39,169 bases of DNA from Gemmatimonadota bacterium (GTDB lineage: Bacteria; Gemmatimonadota; Gemmatimonadetes; Palauibacterales; Palauibacteraceae). Both the position numbers and the translations under genes were made by a program. The DNA is taken from contig JAJEEM010000076.1 in assembly GCA_022820995.1 (NCBI GenBank), positions 1 through 39,169 of the forward strand, read 5' to 3'. The first letter of the stretch is position 1. Each line of letters starts with the position of its first letter. The notes under the pieces are model-generated. The model was not told the DNA's origin. It worked only from the letters and a program-made list of their open reading frames with translations, and did no database searches. Below, one piece after another: positions 25,302-31,966 of this stretch.

Positions 25302-26750
25302 TCACAACTCTTCGACGCGCATCATGTTGGTCGTGCCGGGGACGTGGAAGGGGACTCCGGCCGTCACCACGAAACGCTGTCCCGCCTCGCCCATGCCGAG
25401 CTCGAGAGCCACATCCCGGGCCTGGTCGAGCATGCTCGAATAGCTGATGCCGCCGTTGAAGAGGACCGGCTGCACGCCCCACACGAGCGCCAGCTGGTTG
25501 TAGGTCCTCCACTGGTCCGTGATCGCCAGGATCGGGACCGAGGGGCGCTGCGCCGACACGATGCGGGCCGTATAGCCGCTCTGCGTGAACGTCACGATGA
25601 ACGGCGAGCCCACGCGCTCGACCGCGATGAGCGACGACGCCGCGATCGCGCCCGACGTGGTCTGCTGGATCTTCGAGAACCCCTCCACCTGCTTGCCGGC
25701 CCGCCCGGTCCGTCCCAGCCGCTCGTGCTCGATTCGGCGGATGATCCGGTCCATCGTGAGGACGGCGCGTACCGGATACCCGCCCGCGGCGGTCTCGGCC
25801 GAGAGCATCACCGCGTCGGTGCCGTCGAGCAGTGCGTTCGCGACATCCGACACCTCCGCCCGGGTCGGCTGCGGGCTCTCGATCATCGACTCCAGCATCT
25901 GCGTCGCCGTAATCACCGGCCGCGCCCGTTCCTGCGCCAGGCGGATGATCCGCTTCTGGATCATCGGCACTTCCTCGTACGGCAGTTCCACGCCGAGGTC
26001 GCCCCGCGCGACCATGACCGCGTCGCTCAGGGGCAGGATCTCCGCCAGGTTATCCAGCGCCTGCGACTTTTCGATCTTCGCGATGAGCAGGCACCCCCGG
26101 TCCATTTTCCGGCGGGTCGTCTCGAGGTCGGCCGGCTCCCGCACGAAGCTCAGCGCCAGGTAGTCGATGACCTGTTCGACGGAGAACTCGATGTCCGCGA
26201 TGTCCTTCCTCGTCAGCGCCGGCGCCCCGACCCGCACGCCCGGGAGGTTGATCCCCTTCTGCGACCTGAGAACGCCGGCGCTGAAGGCCGTGGCCGAGAC
26301 CCACGGCGGGTCATCGGAGACCTTGCGGACCGCGAACTCGAAGTGCCCGTCGTCGAGCAGGATCCGGTTTCCGGGCGCGACCTCCTCGGCCAACTCCGGA
26401 TAGGTGGTCGGAATCTGCCGGTGCGGCGAGCTGTCCGCGGGAGGTTCTTCGCCCTCGGGAAAGAACCAGTACGTGCCTTCGGGCTCGATATCGAGCCGGT
26501 CGCCGGGCAGATCCCCGACCCGGATCTTCGGCCCGCCCAGATCGCCGATGATCGCCACCGGCCGGCCGACATCGCGGGCCACATCGGAGATCTTCCGCAC
26601 GAGGCCGGCGGCGAGATCCGTCGGCGTATGAGTGAAGTTGATGCGAACTGCGTCGGAGCCGGCTTCAATCAGGTCGTGCAGCACGTCCCGATCCCAGGAG
26701 GCGGGCCCGATCGTGCTGACGATCTTCGCTCTGCGGAAACCTGCGCTCAT
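25302..26750 (-). CDS. pyk: Pyruvate kinase
   Basis: Transfers phosphate from PEP to ADP in the last step of glycolysis. The 482-residue product starts MSAGFRRAKIVSTIGPASWD. It has RINFTH (R36, N38), GDLGGPKIRVG (D70), AKIEKSQALDNL (catalytic Lys/Glu helix), MVARGDLGVE and PVITATQMLESMI, the pyruvate kinase signature. The residue matching Glu117 of muscle enzyme is Lys75, with Leu71 for Thr113 and Thr40 for Ser76, the pattern reported for K+-independent pyruvate kinases. It sits 33 bases after the small orphan gene and 30 before the MBL gene. Confidence 0.95.
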   Translation of the reverse strand: MSAGFRRAKIVSTIGPASWDRDVLHDLIEAGSDAVRINFTHTPTDLAAGLVRKISDVARDVGRPVAIIGDLGGPKIRVGDLPGDRLDIEPEGTYWFFPEGEEPPADSSPHRQIPTTYPELAEEVAPGNRILLDDGHFEFAVRKVSDDPPWVSATAFSAGVLRSQKGINLPGVRVGAPALTRKDIADIEFSVEQVIDYLALSFVREPADLETTRRKMDRGCLLIAKIEKSQALDNLAEILPLSDAVMVARGDLGVELPYEEVPMIQKRIIRLAQERARPVITATQMLESMIESPQPTRAEVSDVANALLDGTDAVMLSAETAAGGYPVRAVLTMDRIIRRIEHERLGRTGRAGKQVEGFSKIQQTTSGAIAASSLIAVERVGSPFIVTFTQSGYTARIVSAQRPSVPILAITDQWRTYNQLALVWGVQPVLFNGGISYSSMLDQARDVALELGMGEAGQRFVVTAGVPFHVPGTTNMMRVEEL

Positions 26751-26783
26751 CCGTGGCCCAAATGGCGTGGGAGGCCACGGTTC

Positions 26784-27113
26784 CTATCCAGGCAGCCGGC
26801 CAGCCTCCGAGAGATCGGGTCGGTGGGCTACGATCCACTCGTGCATGTGCTGCAGCTGGCCGAGCGGGAGCCCCTCGAGGGATTTCACCTGCAAGCCCGG
26901 GATGATACAGGCGGCGGCGCGGCGGAGAAAGTAAGTGCGCTGGCGGCGGCGCTGTTCCGGGTTGAGGCTCGTCCCGCCGGGGATGTCCGGGATCGGCTCC
27001 ATGAGGCGGCGGTAACTGTAGACTTCGCGGGCGGAGAACTCGGCGGGGATCAGATAGGCGTGACCTTCGATTTCGAGGGTGCCGTCTGATGAGATGGCAA
27101 CGGGACCTGCCAT
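26784..27113 (-). CDS. Small orphan protein (109 residues) before pyk
   Basis: No family recognised. MAGPVAISSDGTLEIEGHAY leads into a basic middle (EQRRRQRTYFLRRAAACIIP) and a short acidic end; no signal peptide or membrane segment. The strongest evidence that it is real is the ribosome binding site: AAGGAGG at 27121-27127, 7 bases upstream of the ATG, with a promoter (27236-27265) placed about 115 bases further upstream. It opens the minus-strand run that includes pyk and lepA, with the pyk start 33 bases after its stop. The middle loosely recalls small phage tail-chaperone-like proteins, but no phage genes are near. The function is unknown. Confidence 0.72.
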   Translation of the reverse strand: MAGPVAISSDGTLEIEGHAYLIPAEFSAREVYSYRRLMEPIPDIPGGTSLNPEQRRRQRTYFLRRAAACIIPGLQVKSLEGLPLGQLQHMHEWIVAHRPDLSEAGRLPG

Positions 27114-27120
27114 GTCCAGC

Positions 27121-27127
27121 CTCCTTA
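27121..27127 (-). promoter_or_regulatory. Strong Shine-Dalgarno sequence of the orphan gene
   Basis: AAGGAGG on the minus strand, 7 bases from the ATG at 27111-27113. It is stronger than most ribosome binding sites in the window and fixes the start. Confidence 0.85.
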
Positions 27128-27157
27128 CGCCTTACGTAGCAACCAGAGACGCAAAAG

Positions 27158-27217
27158 ACCGTGCCGCCGGAAGGTCGGACAATCTCCTCGATTCCCCTTC
27201 ATCCCAGCCGCACGGTC
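27158..27217 (-). repeat. Inverted repeat in the leader of the orphan/pyk unit
   Basis: GACCGTGC (plus strand 27158-27165) and GCACGGTC (27210-27217) are perfect 8-base inverted repeats enclosing 44 bases. In the minus-strand transcript they would close a stem-loop followed by a short U-run (UUUUG). Inner pairing is not obvious. Confidence 0.5.
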
Positions 27218-27235
27218 CTCGGGCTTCCAGAACCT

Positions 27236-27265
27236 ACTATAGGCTTGAACGTGCCCTCGATGCAA
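27236..27265 (-). promoter_or_regulatory. Promoter for the orphan-pyk-lepA unit
   Basis: TTGCAT (27260-27265), 18 bases, TATAGT (27236-27241) on the minus strand. Transcription would start near 27229 and give a leader of about 115 bases before the orphan ATG. Confidence 0.65.
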
Positions 27266-27350
27266 ACTTGCCGCCCCATCCTGCTCCGGGTGCGGCTCCC
27301 CGACGCCACCCGGGAGGGGATCGAGCCGCGACCGAACGCGGGCGGGAAAT

Positions 27351-27380
27351 TTGACGCGCCGCCGCGCGGGCCGCTAAACT
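27351..27380 (+). promoter_or_regulatory. Promoter for rpsU
   Basis: TTGACG (27351-27356), 18 bases, TAAACT (27375-27380). Start expected near 27387, about 48 bases before the rpsU TTG. Confidence 0.7.
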
Positions 27381-27421
27381 TCCGCCCCGTTGCGCTTACG
27401 GGCCGTCCGAGTTGCCCTGCC

Positions 27422-27427
27422 AGGAGG
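27422..27427 (+). promoter_or_regulatory. Shine-Dalgarno sequence deciding the rpsU TTG start
   Basis: AGGAGG ends 7 bases before TTG 27435. An upstream ATG at 27390 in the same frame has no such site and would lie at the promoter's transcription start. Confidence 0.85.
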
Positions 27428-27434
27428 CATAGAC

Positions 27435-27635
27435 TTGCAGTACACGCTACGCGACAACGAAGAACTCGACCGCGCGCTGCGGAAGTTTCGCCGCAAGGTG
27501 CAGCGAGCCGGGATCTTCCGTGATATCAAGAAGCACCGGTTCTACGAGAAGCCGAGTGAGGCGCGCCGTCGGAAGATGAAGGCGGCGGAACGGCGCCGGC
27601 GCCGGCGTCGGCGTCGCCAGAAGGCCCGCCGCTAG
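27435..27635 (+). CDS. rpsU: 30S ribosomal protein S21
   Basis: 66 residues, basic throughout: (TTG)QYTLRDNEELDRALRKFRR then KVQRAGIFRDIKKHRFYEKP, the S21 core, and a C-terminal run of nine arginines (R53-R61). S21 helps mRNA binding to the small subunit. The TTG start is set by the AGGAGG at 27422-27427. It stands alone on the plus strand between two minus-strand units, with its own promoter. The last codons lie in an 18-base tandem duplication that contains the stop codon. Confidence 0.95.
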   Translation: MQYTLRDNEELDRALRKFRRKVQRAGIFRDIKKHRFYEKPSEARRRKMKAAERRRRRRRRRQKARR

Positions 27636-27655
27636 CCGAAGGCCCGCCGCCGGCC
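27620..27655 (+). repeat. 18-base tandem duplication over the rpsU stop
   Basis: Two copies, 27620-27637 (GAAGGCCCGCCGCTAGCC) and 27638-27655 (GAAGGCCCGCCGCCGGCC), differ at 2 of 18 positions. The TAG stop is in the first copy; the second copy has CGG at the same place. Confidence 0.85.
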
Positions 27656-27668
27656 GGCGGTTCTCTCT
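27647..27668 (+). terminator. Terminator candidate after rpsU
   Basis: Perfect palindrome CCGCCGGCCGGCGG (27647-27660) followed by TTCTCTCT. The stem has 5 usable pairs with a 4-base loop; the T tract is broken by C, so termination may be partial. Confidence 0.45.
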
Positions 27669-27692
27669 GCAGGCCGCAGTTCTCAGTAAATC

Positions 27693-28910
27693 TCAGGAAA
27701 AGCGGCGTTCGACGTACCCGTCGAGAATCTGCAGGAACTCCTCCACGATCCCATCGCCGCGCAGCGTCGAGTGGTGCTTGCCATCGACGTAGACCGGTGC
27801 GGTCGGCGCCTCGGCCACCCCGGGCAGCGAGATGCCGAGATCCGCATGCTTCGACTCGCCGGGCCCGTTGACCACGCACCCCATCACGGCCACGGAGAGG
27901 TCCTCGACGCCTGGATAGTGCTCCCGCCAGGCCGCCAGACGATCCGCGATATGGCTTTCGACATCGAGCGCCAACTGCTGGAAGAAGGTGCTCGTCGTCC
28001 TTCCACACCCGGGACACGCCGTCACCTGGGGCTTGAAGCTCCTCAACTCGAGCGACTGCAGCAGTTGCTGCGCGATCCGGACTTCCTCGGTCCGGTCGGC
28101 GCCGGGTTCCGGCGTCAACGACACGCGAATCGTATCGCCGATCCCCTCGGAGAGCAGGATGGCGAGGGCGGCCGAGGACGCGACCGTGCCCTTCCGCCCC
28201 ATCCCCGCTTCCGTGAGTCCGAGGTGCAGCGGGTAGTCGCAGCGGGACGCGAGTTCCCGGTACACGGTCACGAGATCCGGTACGCGCGAGACCTTCGCGC
28301 TCAGCACGATCCGGTCGGGCCCGAGACCGAGGCCTTCCGCGGCTTCGGCGGAAGCCAGCGCGCTCTCCACGATCGCGTCCAGGGTCACCCGGTGCGCATC
28401 GAGCGGCTCCGCCCGGCGCGCGTTCTCGTCCATCATCCGGGTCAGGAGCATCTGATCCAGCGAGCCCCAGTTGACCCCGATGCGGACCGGCTTGTCGTGC
28501 TCGATCGCGCAGCGGACGATCGTCGCAAACTGCTCATCGCGCCGCTTTCGGCCGACGTTGCCCGGGTTGATGCGAAACTTGGAGAGGGCGGCGGCGCACT
28601 CGGGGTTGCCGGGCAGGAGGATGTGCCCGTTGAAATGAAAGTCGCCGACGAGCGGGACGTCGAACCCCCGGTCTCCGAGGCGCCGCGCGATCTCCGGCAC
28701 GGCCGCGGCGGCGCGCGAGGTGTTCACCGTGATGCGGACGATCTCGGAGCCCGCCTCGAACAGTTCCCGGACCTGATTCGCCGTGGCCGCCACGTCCGCC
28801 GTATCGGTGTTCGTCATCGACTGGACGACGATCGGGTGGGCGCCCCCCACGCGGACGCCTCCGATGTCGACCGATCTCGTCGAGCGGCGTGAAGAAGAAG
28901 GTGTGTTCAA
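27693..28910 (-). CDS. ispG: 4-hydroxy-3-methylbut-2-enyl diphosphate synthase
   Basis: IspG/GcpE converts MEcPP to HMBPP in the MEP isoprenoid pathway using a 4Fe-4S cluster. The 405-residue form has [72 protein letters not shown] and, near the C-terminus, ACPGCGR and [10 protein letters not shown], which hold the cluster cysteines. TTG at 28910 is chosen because it gives a normal N-terminus and the frame upstream overlaps nrdJ with low-complexity sequence. GGGGG lies about 8 bases before it. It follows nrdJ by 91 bases on the same strand. Confidence 0.94.
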   Translation of the reverse strand: MNTPSSSRRSTRSVDIGGVRVGGAHPIVVQSMTNTDTADVAATANQVRELFEAGSEIVRITVNTSRAAAAVPEIARRLGDRGFDVPLVGDFHFNGHILLPGNPECAAALSKFRINPGNVGRKRRDEQFATIVRCAIEHDKPVRIGVNWGSLDQMLLTRMMDENARRAEPLDAHRVTLDAIVESALASAEAAEGLGLGPDRIVLSAKVSRVPDLVTVYRELASRCDYPLHLGLTEAGMGRKGTVASSAALAILLSEGIGDTIRVSLTPEPGADRTEEVRIAQQLLQSLELRSFKPQVTACPGCGRTTSTFFQQLALDVESHIADRLAAWREHYPGVEDLSVAVMGCVVNGPGESKHADLGISLPGVAEAPTAPVYVDGKHHSTLRGDGIVEEFLQILDGYVERRFS

Positions 28911-29001
28911 GTGGCAGGCCCCCGACGGAGTTGCGCGGATGCCGCGGCCCCCGCCGGAAACCCCGACGGAGGCCGCTACGCCGGTGGTTGAACCGTTGGC
29001 G

Positions 29002-31641
29002 TCAGCCGCACTCGCTGTAGCCGCAAGCGTAGCACTTCGCGCAGCCTTCTTCAAAGGCGAGGCTGCTCCCGCATTCCGAGCACGCACCCAGGAAAAGCCG
29101 GGCCGCCGACTCCTGGTAACGTTCGATCACGGGGCGCTGCGCCGACCGGGCGCCCCCGTTCGTGTTCTTTCTCCGGGCGGTCTCGACATCCTCGATGGGA
29201 AGCGTCTGCTGAATCCCTTCCTTCTCCTCGAGGTAGCGCTCGATGACCTGAGCGATCGCGTCGGGGCCGGAGAGCACCTTGCTCGCGCCGAGTCCAACGG
29301 CCCGGTCGGAAGAGATTCCGCGCAACTGCTTGTGCACATCGCGCAGTGAAATCCCCGAGCGCAGGGCGAGCGAACATAGCCTTCCGATGGCTTCGGCATC
29401 CGCCATCGCCGCCCCTCCGGTCTTGCCGAGGGCGACGAAGACTTCGAACGGGCGGCCCTGGTCGTCCTCGTTGATCGTCACATACATCGTGCCCAGCGGC
29501 GATTCGATCTGCCGGGTGTGGCCCCGCAGAACGGCGGGCCGCTGCCGTCTCTCGACGCGACGCATTCTGGAACCTTCGAGCTCGGTGATCCGCCGCTGCT
29601 TCTCCTCGACGGATTTCTCGAGCTTCCGGTTGTGCGTCTGAAGTTCGCTGTTCTGCACCTCCGCGGCGGCGAGCCGGGCCAGCGTGCCCGCGAGATCGCC
29701 GGCGAGTTCGGGCTCTACATCGACGGCTTCGAGCCGGACTCCGTCCGCCGCAACGGCCGAGCCGCTCTCGCTCGTCTGACGCTGGACATCCTTCGCCGTA
29801 CTGCCCGTCGACAGCACCTGCTCGTCCCGCGAGCCATCCCGGTAGACGGTGACCCCCTTGCACCGCAACTCGTACGCCATCTCGTAGATCTTGCGCACGT
29901 CCTCCTCCGTGGCGGTCGTCGCAAAATTGCACGTCTTCGAGATGGCGGAGTCGCAGTGCGCCTGGAATGCCGCCTGCATGCGGATGTGCTGCTCGGGCGG
30001 AACATCGTGCGCCGTAACGAAGATCCCCTGAACATCCCCCGGCACTTCATCGAAGTGGATGTGGCCCTCGTCGGCGATGCGCTGCATCAGCTCCTCGGAG
30101 TACCAACCCCCTTCCTTCGCACGGCGCACGAAGTCCGGATTCACATCCGGCATCAGCACGCCTGCCTGATTCCTCATGAATGCGACCGCGAACAGAGGCT
30201 CGATCCCACTTGAACACCCCGCAATGATCGAGATGGTCCCCGTGGGGGCGACCGTCGTCAGGTTGCAGTTGCGGAGCCGGCGTTCGGGGCGGATTCGATT
30301 GCCGTCGGCGTCCCGCGCGCACGTCTCGTCGGGACCCCAGATCGATCGCTCCCACTCGGGGAAGACGCCGCGCTCGGCGGCCAGCCGTTCGGACTCGACC
30401 TTGCATTCCTCGTCGACGAACGCCATCAACTCGCGCGCGAGTTCGACGGCGCGCTCGGAACCGTAGGGTTCGCCGATCCTCACGAGCATGTCGGCCCATC
30501 CCATGATCCCGAGGCCGACGCGGCGGATCCGCTGGGACAGGTCTTCGATTTTCTGCAGCGGGTAGCGGTTGGCATCGATGACGTTGTCGAGGAAGCGGGT
30601 CGATTCGTGGACGGCCTCGCCGAGCCCGTCCCAGTCGATTCGACCCTGGTCGTCGACGAAGTAGCCAACGTTGATCGAGCCGAGATTGCACACGTCGTAG
30701 GCGAGCAGCGGCTGTTCGCCGCAGGGGTTCGTGGCTTCGTAGCCGCCGAGGTGCGGGACCGGGTTGTAACGGTTCGCCTCGTCGATGAAGAAGACCCCGG
30801 GCTCGCCGTTCCGCCACGCGCTGGAGATGATGCTCGAAAACACTTCCTCGGCGTTCAGCTGGTCCACGACATCGCCGGTGCGCGGGCTGATGAGATCGTA
30901 GTCCGAACCCGTCCGGGCCGCCGCCATGAAGGCGTCGGTGACGCCTACCGAGATGTTGAAGTTCGTGATCCGGGTCTTGTCCGCCTTGCACTCGATGAAG
31001 TGGCGGATGTCCGGATGATCGACGCGCAGGATGCCCATGTTCGCGCCCCGACGCGTCCCGCCCTGCTTCACGGCCTCGGTCGAGGCGTCGTAGACCTCCA
31101 TGAAGCTGACCGGGCCGCTCGCCACGCCCATCGTCGACTTGACGACATCGCCGGAGGGACGAAGGCGGCTGAAGCCGAACCCGGTGCCGCCCCCGCTCTG
31201 GTGGATGAGGGCCATGTCCCGCAGCGTTTCGTAGATGCCGTCGAGGCTGTCCGGAACGGGAAGCACGAAGCACGCGGAGAGTTGTCCGAGCGGACGCCCG
31301 GCGTTCATGAGCGTGGGGCTGTTCGGCTCGAAGATGCCGTCGGCCATGAGGTGATAGAAACGCTCCGTGCGCTCGAGGACCTCCTCGTCCGTCGCCCCGT
31401 AGCGGCCATCCTGCGATGCGATGACATCGGCCACGCGCCAGAAGAGGTCGCGCGGCCCCTCGATGGGCTCGCCGCGGTCGTTCTTCTTCAGATACCGGCG
31501 CGCCAACACCGTCCGCGCGTTCTCGGCAAGTCCGGGCTCGGCGAGGTCGGCCGGCCTGGCGTTGGATCCCACCCGCATTTCACCCCGTACCGGGACGCTC
31601 GTCGACGCGCCCTCCCTCACCGCCACATCAGGTGGATTCAT
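29002..31641 (-). CDS. nrdJ: Vitamin B12-dependent (class II) ribonucleotide reductase
   Basis: Reduces ribonucleotides with adenosylcobalamin, so it works with or without oxygen. The 879-residue product has [12 protein letters not shown] (redox Cys), [52 protein letters not shown] (thiyl Cys and second redox Cys) and [18 protein letters not shown]. After about residue 700 comes a TSCPD-type domain ([37 protein letters not shown]) and a Cys-rich tail ([20 protein letters not shown] then GYSECG) resembling a zinc ribbon and the shuttle cysteines. The ATG is preceded by a G-rich run. Two NrdR boxes lie about 255-300 bases upstream. Confidence 0.96.
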   Translation of the reverse strand: MNPPDVAVREGASTSVPVRGEMRVGSNARPADLAEPGLAENARTVLARRYLKKNDRGEPIEGPRDLFWRVADVIASQDGRYGATDEEVLERTERFYHLMADGIFEPNSPTLMNAGRPLGQLSACFVLPVPDSLDGIYETLRDMALIHQSGGGTGFGFSRLRPSGDVVKSTMGVASGPVSFMEVYDASTEAVKQGGTRRGANMGILRVDHPDIRHFIECKADKTRITNFNISVGVTDAFMAAARTGSDYDLISPRTGDVVDQLNAEEVFSSIISSAWRNGEPGVFFIDEANRYNPVPHLGGYEATNPCGEQPLLAYDVCNLGSINVGYFVDDQGRIDWDGLGEAVHESTRFLDNVIDANRYPLQKIEDLSQRIRRVGLGIMGWADMLVRIGEPYGSERAVELARELMAFVDEECKVESERLAAERGVFPEWERSIWGPDETCARDADGNRIRPERRLRNCNLTTVAPTGTISIIAGCSSGIEPLFAVAFMRNQAGVLMPDVNPDFVRRAKEGGWYSEELMQRIADEGHIHFDEVPGDVQGIFVTAHDVPPEQHIRMQAAFQAHCDSAISKTCNFATTATEEDVRKIYEMAYELRCKGVTVYRDGSRDEQVLSTGSTAKDVQRQTSESGSAVAADGVRLEAVDVEPELAGDLAGTLARLAAAEVQNSELQTHNRKLEKSVEEKQRRITELEGSRMRRVERRQRPAVLRGHTRQIESPLGTMYVTINEDDQGRPFEVFVALGKTGGAAMADAEAIGRLCSLALRSGISLRDVHKQLRGISSDRAVGLGASKVLSGPDAIAQVIERYLEEKEGIQQTLPIEDVETARRKNTNGGARSAQRPVIERYQESAARLFLGACSECGSSLAFEEGCAKCYACGYSECG

Positions 31642-31694
31642 TGCCGCCCCCCGCCTTCCTGTTCTCGACCGTCCACAATCAGGTCAATCCGCGG

Positions 31695-31714
31695 AAAAAA
31701 CCGGCTTCGGCCGG
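31695..31714 (-). terminator. Terminator-like hairpin in the nrdJ leader
   Basis: On the minus strand CCGGC-CGAA-GCCGG (31701-31714) is followed at once by six T residues (31695-31700). It lies about 53 bases before the nrdJ ATG and downstream of the NrdR boxes, so it would act as an attenuator if the promoter is where proposed. Confidence 0.5.
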
Positions 31715-31740
31715 GACCCGACGACCGCGCGAGTCGAATG

Positions 31741-31794
31741 CCGGCCTAGGCCGGGAAGCCTGACGGGCGCGGAGATCGATATAACCCCGCGCCC
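31741..31794 (-). other. Two further hairpins in the nrdJ leader
   Basis: GGGCGCGG (plus 31765-31772) pairs with CCGCGCCC (31787-31794), 8 bp with a 14-base loop. Next to it CCGGCCTAGGCCGG (31741-31754) is a perfect 14-base palindrome. The palindrome shares its ends (CCGGC...GCCGG) with the terminator hairpin 31701-31714, so alternative pairing between the two is possible. Confidence 0.5.
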
Positions 31795-31858
31795 ATCTTT
31801 CTGGTTCTTTCCATGCGATCGCTGCGGACCGTCGTGAGGTTTTCGACGACTCCACAGC

Positions 31859-31889
31859 TTTTCCACACAAAATGCGTGTTTTTTCCACA
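31859..31889 (+). promoter_or_regulatory. Two DnaA-box-like direct repeats
   Basis: TTTTCCACA at 31859-31867 and again at 31881-31889, 22 bases apart (about two helical turns), each one mismatch from the DnaA box TTATCCACA. A weaker TCCACA is at 31851-31856. They lie just downstream of the proposed nrdJ transcription start. Confidence 0.45.
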
Positions 31890-31893
31890 CGTA

Positions 31894-31909
31894 CCGCTAT
31901 ATGTGGTGG
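31894..31909. promoter_or_regulatory. NrdR box 1
   Basis: CCGCTATATGTGGTGG matches the 16-base NrdR consensus ACACTATATATAGTGT at 11 positions, including the TATAT core and GTG end. NrdR is the repressor of ribonucleotide reductase genes. Confidence 0.75.
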
Positions 31910-31923
31910 CCTCCAAATGATAA
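31896..31923 (-). promoter_or_regulatory. Promoter candidate for nrdJ
   Basis: TTATCA (31918-31923), 16 bases, TATAGC (31896-31901) on the minus strand. The -10 lies inside NrdR box 1 and the -35 between the two boxes, the layout expected for repression. Confidence 0.45.
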
Positions 31924-31925
31924 CT

Positions 31926-31941
31926 ACACCATATGTTGTGG
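31926..31941. promoter_or_regulatory. NrdR box 2
   Basis: ACACCATATGTTGTGG matches ACACTATATATAGTGT at 12 of 16 positions. It starts 32 bases from box 1, the three-helical-turn spacing known for paired NrdR sites. Confidence 0.78.
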
Positions 31942-31966
31942 TCAAGCCGGGAAACGGCCTTCCGGG

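Larger units (their letters stand above)
27114..27434. other. Divergent intergenic region between the orphan/pyk unit and rpsU
   Basis: 321 bases without a gene. It holds two opposed promoters (minus 27236-27265, plus 27351-27380), the two ribosome binding sites, and an inverted repeat (27158-27217) inside the transcribed leader of the minus unit. I see no tRNA or recognised riboswitch. Confidence 0.7.
31642..31966. other. nrdJ control region between nrdJ and the SSS symporter
   Basis: 325 bases with no gene. From the symporter stop towards nrdJ it holds two NrdR boxes around a promoter candidate, two DnaA-box-like repeats, three hairpins and a terminator-like element. I find no cobalamin riboswitch motif. 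Confidence 0.75.

Noticed and set aside
24567..27089. 840-codon open frame on the plus strand
   Set aside because: Antisense to the MBL gene, pyk and the orphan gene, all of which have clear motifs or signals on the minus strand.
28911..29087. Longer IspG start at ATG 29087
   Set aside because: It overlaps the nrdJ end by 86 bases and adds an Ala/Ser-rich sequence not found in IspG; TTG 28910 fits.
31642..31890. Cobalamin riboswitch before the B12-dependent reductase
   Set aside because: I could not find the B12 box or the GCCACTG-type core in the leader; the hairpins seen do not match that architecture.
31859..31941. Possible replication origin because of DnaA-like boxes and an AT-richer patch
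   Set aside because: Only two near-consensus boxes, no dnaA, dnaN, parAB or gidA nearby, and the NrdR boxes explain the AT-rich palindromes as nrdJ control.
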